Program-made: the position numbers and the translations under genes
Shown here: positions 56,303 to 56,505 of the stretch, in pieces
Position numbering within the stretch: the stretch's first letter is position 1
How the letters are laid out: each line of letters begins with the position of its first letter
From: Jeotgalibacillus salarius
GTDB taxonomy: Bacteria > Bacillota > Bacilli > Bacillales > Jeotgalibacillaceae
Length of the DNA stretch: 56,505 nucleotides
Assembly (NCBI RefSeq): GCF_004405125.1
Contig: NZ_SORX01000013.1
Span: 1-56,505, forward strand
Direction of reading: 5' to 3'
Notes under the pieces: generated by a model
Told to the model about the DNA's origin: nothing
Database searches by the model: none
What the model saw: the letters and a program-made list of their open reading frames with translations, nothing else

Positions 56303-56418
56303 TTGTCACGAAGCCGGAGCCGTGATATATTATTATTCGTTGCCGCAATAACAGACGGCAGCATCGAAAAATAAAGTGAAAAAAGTTGTTGACATCATAT
56401 CGAGAGAAATGGTAAGAT
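56303..56418 (+). promoter_or_regulatory. Tandem rRNA operon promoters P1 and P2
   Basis: P1 is TTGTCA (56303-56308) with TATATT (56326-56331) at 17 bp; P2 is TTGACA (56389-56394) with TAAGAT (56413-56418) at 18 bp. Two promoters about 87 bp apart upstream of a Bacillus rrn leader are usual, and B. subtilis also has rRNA operons directly after lysS. Confidence 0.75.
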
Positions 56419-56505
56419 AACTAGGTCGCCAAAAACGACGCACACTTTACAAGAAGTACTTGAACCTTGAAAACTAAACAACCAAACGTCAACGTTTAAG
56501 ATTTT
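56419..56505 (+). other. Leader of a 16S rRNA gene (gene beyond the window)
   Basis: The last 85 bases contain the antitermination-type segment ACCTTGAAAACTAAACAA typical of Bacillus sequences just before 16S rRNA. The mature 16S 5-prime sequence itself is not reached. Confidence 0.65.

Overview
The window is the origin-proximal housekeeping and sporulation region of a spore-forming member of the Bacillales. From csfB (about 1.5 kb) to lysS (56 kb) the gene order follows the Bacillus subtilis chromosome almost gene for gene: csfB, yaaO, tmk, darA, yaaR, holB, ricT, yabA, trmN-like yabB, yazA, rsmI, abrB, metG, tatD, yabE, rnmV, rsmA, yabG, veg, sspF, ispE, purR, ridA, spoVG, glmU, prs, ctc, pth, fin, mfd, spoVT, yabM, yabN, rqcP, yabP, yabQ, divIC, yabR, two tRNAs, spoIIE, tilS, hprT, ftsH, coaX, hslO, yacD, cysK, pabB, pabA, pabC, folP, folB, folK, lysS. 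The last 250 bases carry tandem promoters and the leader of an rRNA operon whose 16S gene lies beyond the edge. Spore genes (csfB, fin, yabG, sspF, spoVG, spoVT, yabP, yabQ, spoIIE) with matching sigma-factor promoters indicate a true endospore former. The genus cannot be fixed from the sequence; a Jeotgalibacillus-like relative is only a guess.

Layout: 0.2-1.4 kb holds a DUF2087 regulator and two tiny membrane-protein ORFs, one apparently frameshifted. 1.5-9.4 kb holds DNA replication, RNA-modification and sporulation-control genes. 9.7-12.4 kb has abrB (reverse strand) with Spo0A boxes, divergent from metG. 12.9-21.5 kb runs from tatD to ridA. 21.6-30.8 kb runs from spoVG to spoVT. 31.1-36.3 kb is the yabM-to-yabR group. 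36.5-37.7 kb is an insertion relative to B. subtilis (a DinB-fold protein and a small coiled-coil membrane protein), followed by tRNA-Met and tRNA-Glu on the reverse strand. 37.8-48.5 kb runs from spoIIE to cysK. murB lies on the reverse strand at 48.8-49.6 kb, where B. subtilis has no murB, and 49.9-54.4 kb is a tightly overlapping p-aminobenzoate/folate operon, followed by lysS. Compared with B. subtilis, yabS, yabT, yazB and the dus gene are missing from their usual positions.

The genes are ordinary; the unexpected content is in the gaps. Five intergenic gaps (9.45, 18.75, 37.3, 44.6 and 48.55 kb) each hold an array of short conserved motifs repeated at almost exactly 21 bp, which is two turns of B-DNA, with the sequence between motifs not conserved. 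Each array starts just behind a rho-independent terminator. Three of them share a GRTCAY-type core and are directly followed by copies of a second, hairpin-forming repeat family (GGTCATAAGCC...CTTATGCCTGTC). In the 37.3-kb array the core alternates strictly between GGTCG and GGTCA over nine motifs. A third dispersed family (GAGACCCCGC...GAGGAGGCT core) is present in three full and two decayed copies. I do not recognise the arrays as a named element class, and they are the best candidate here for something undescribed.
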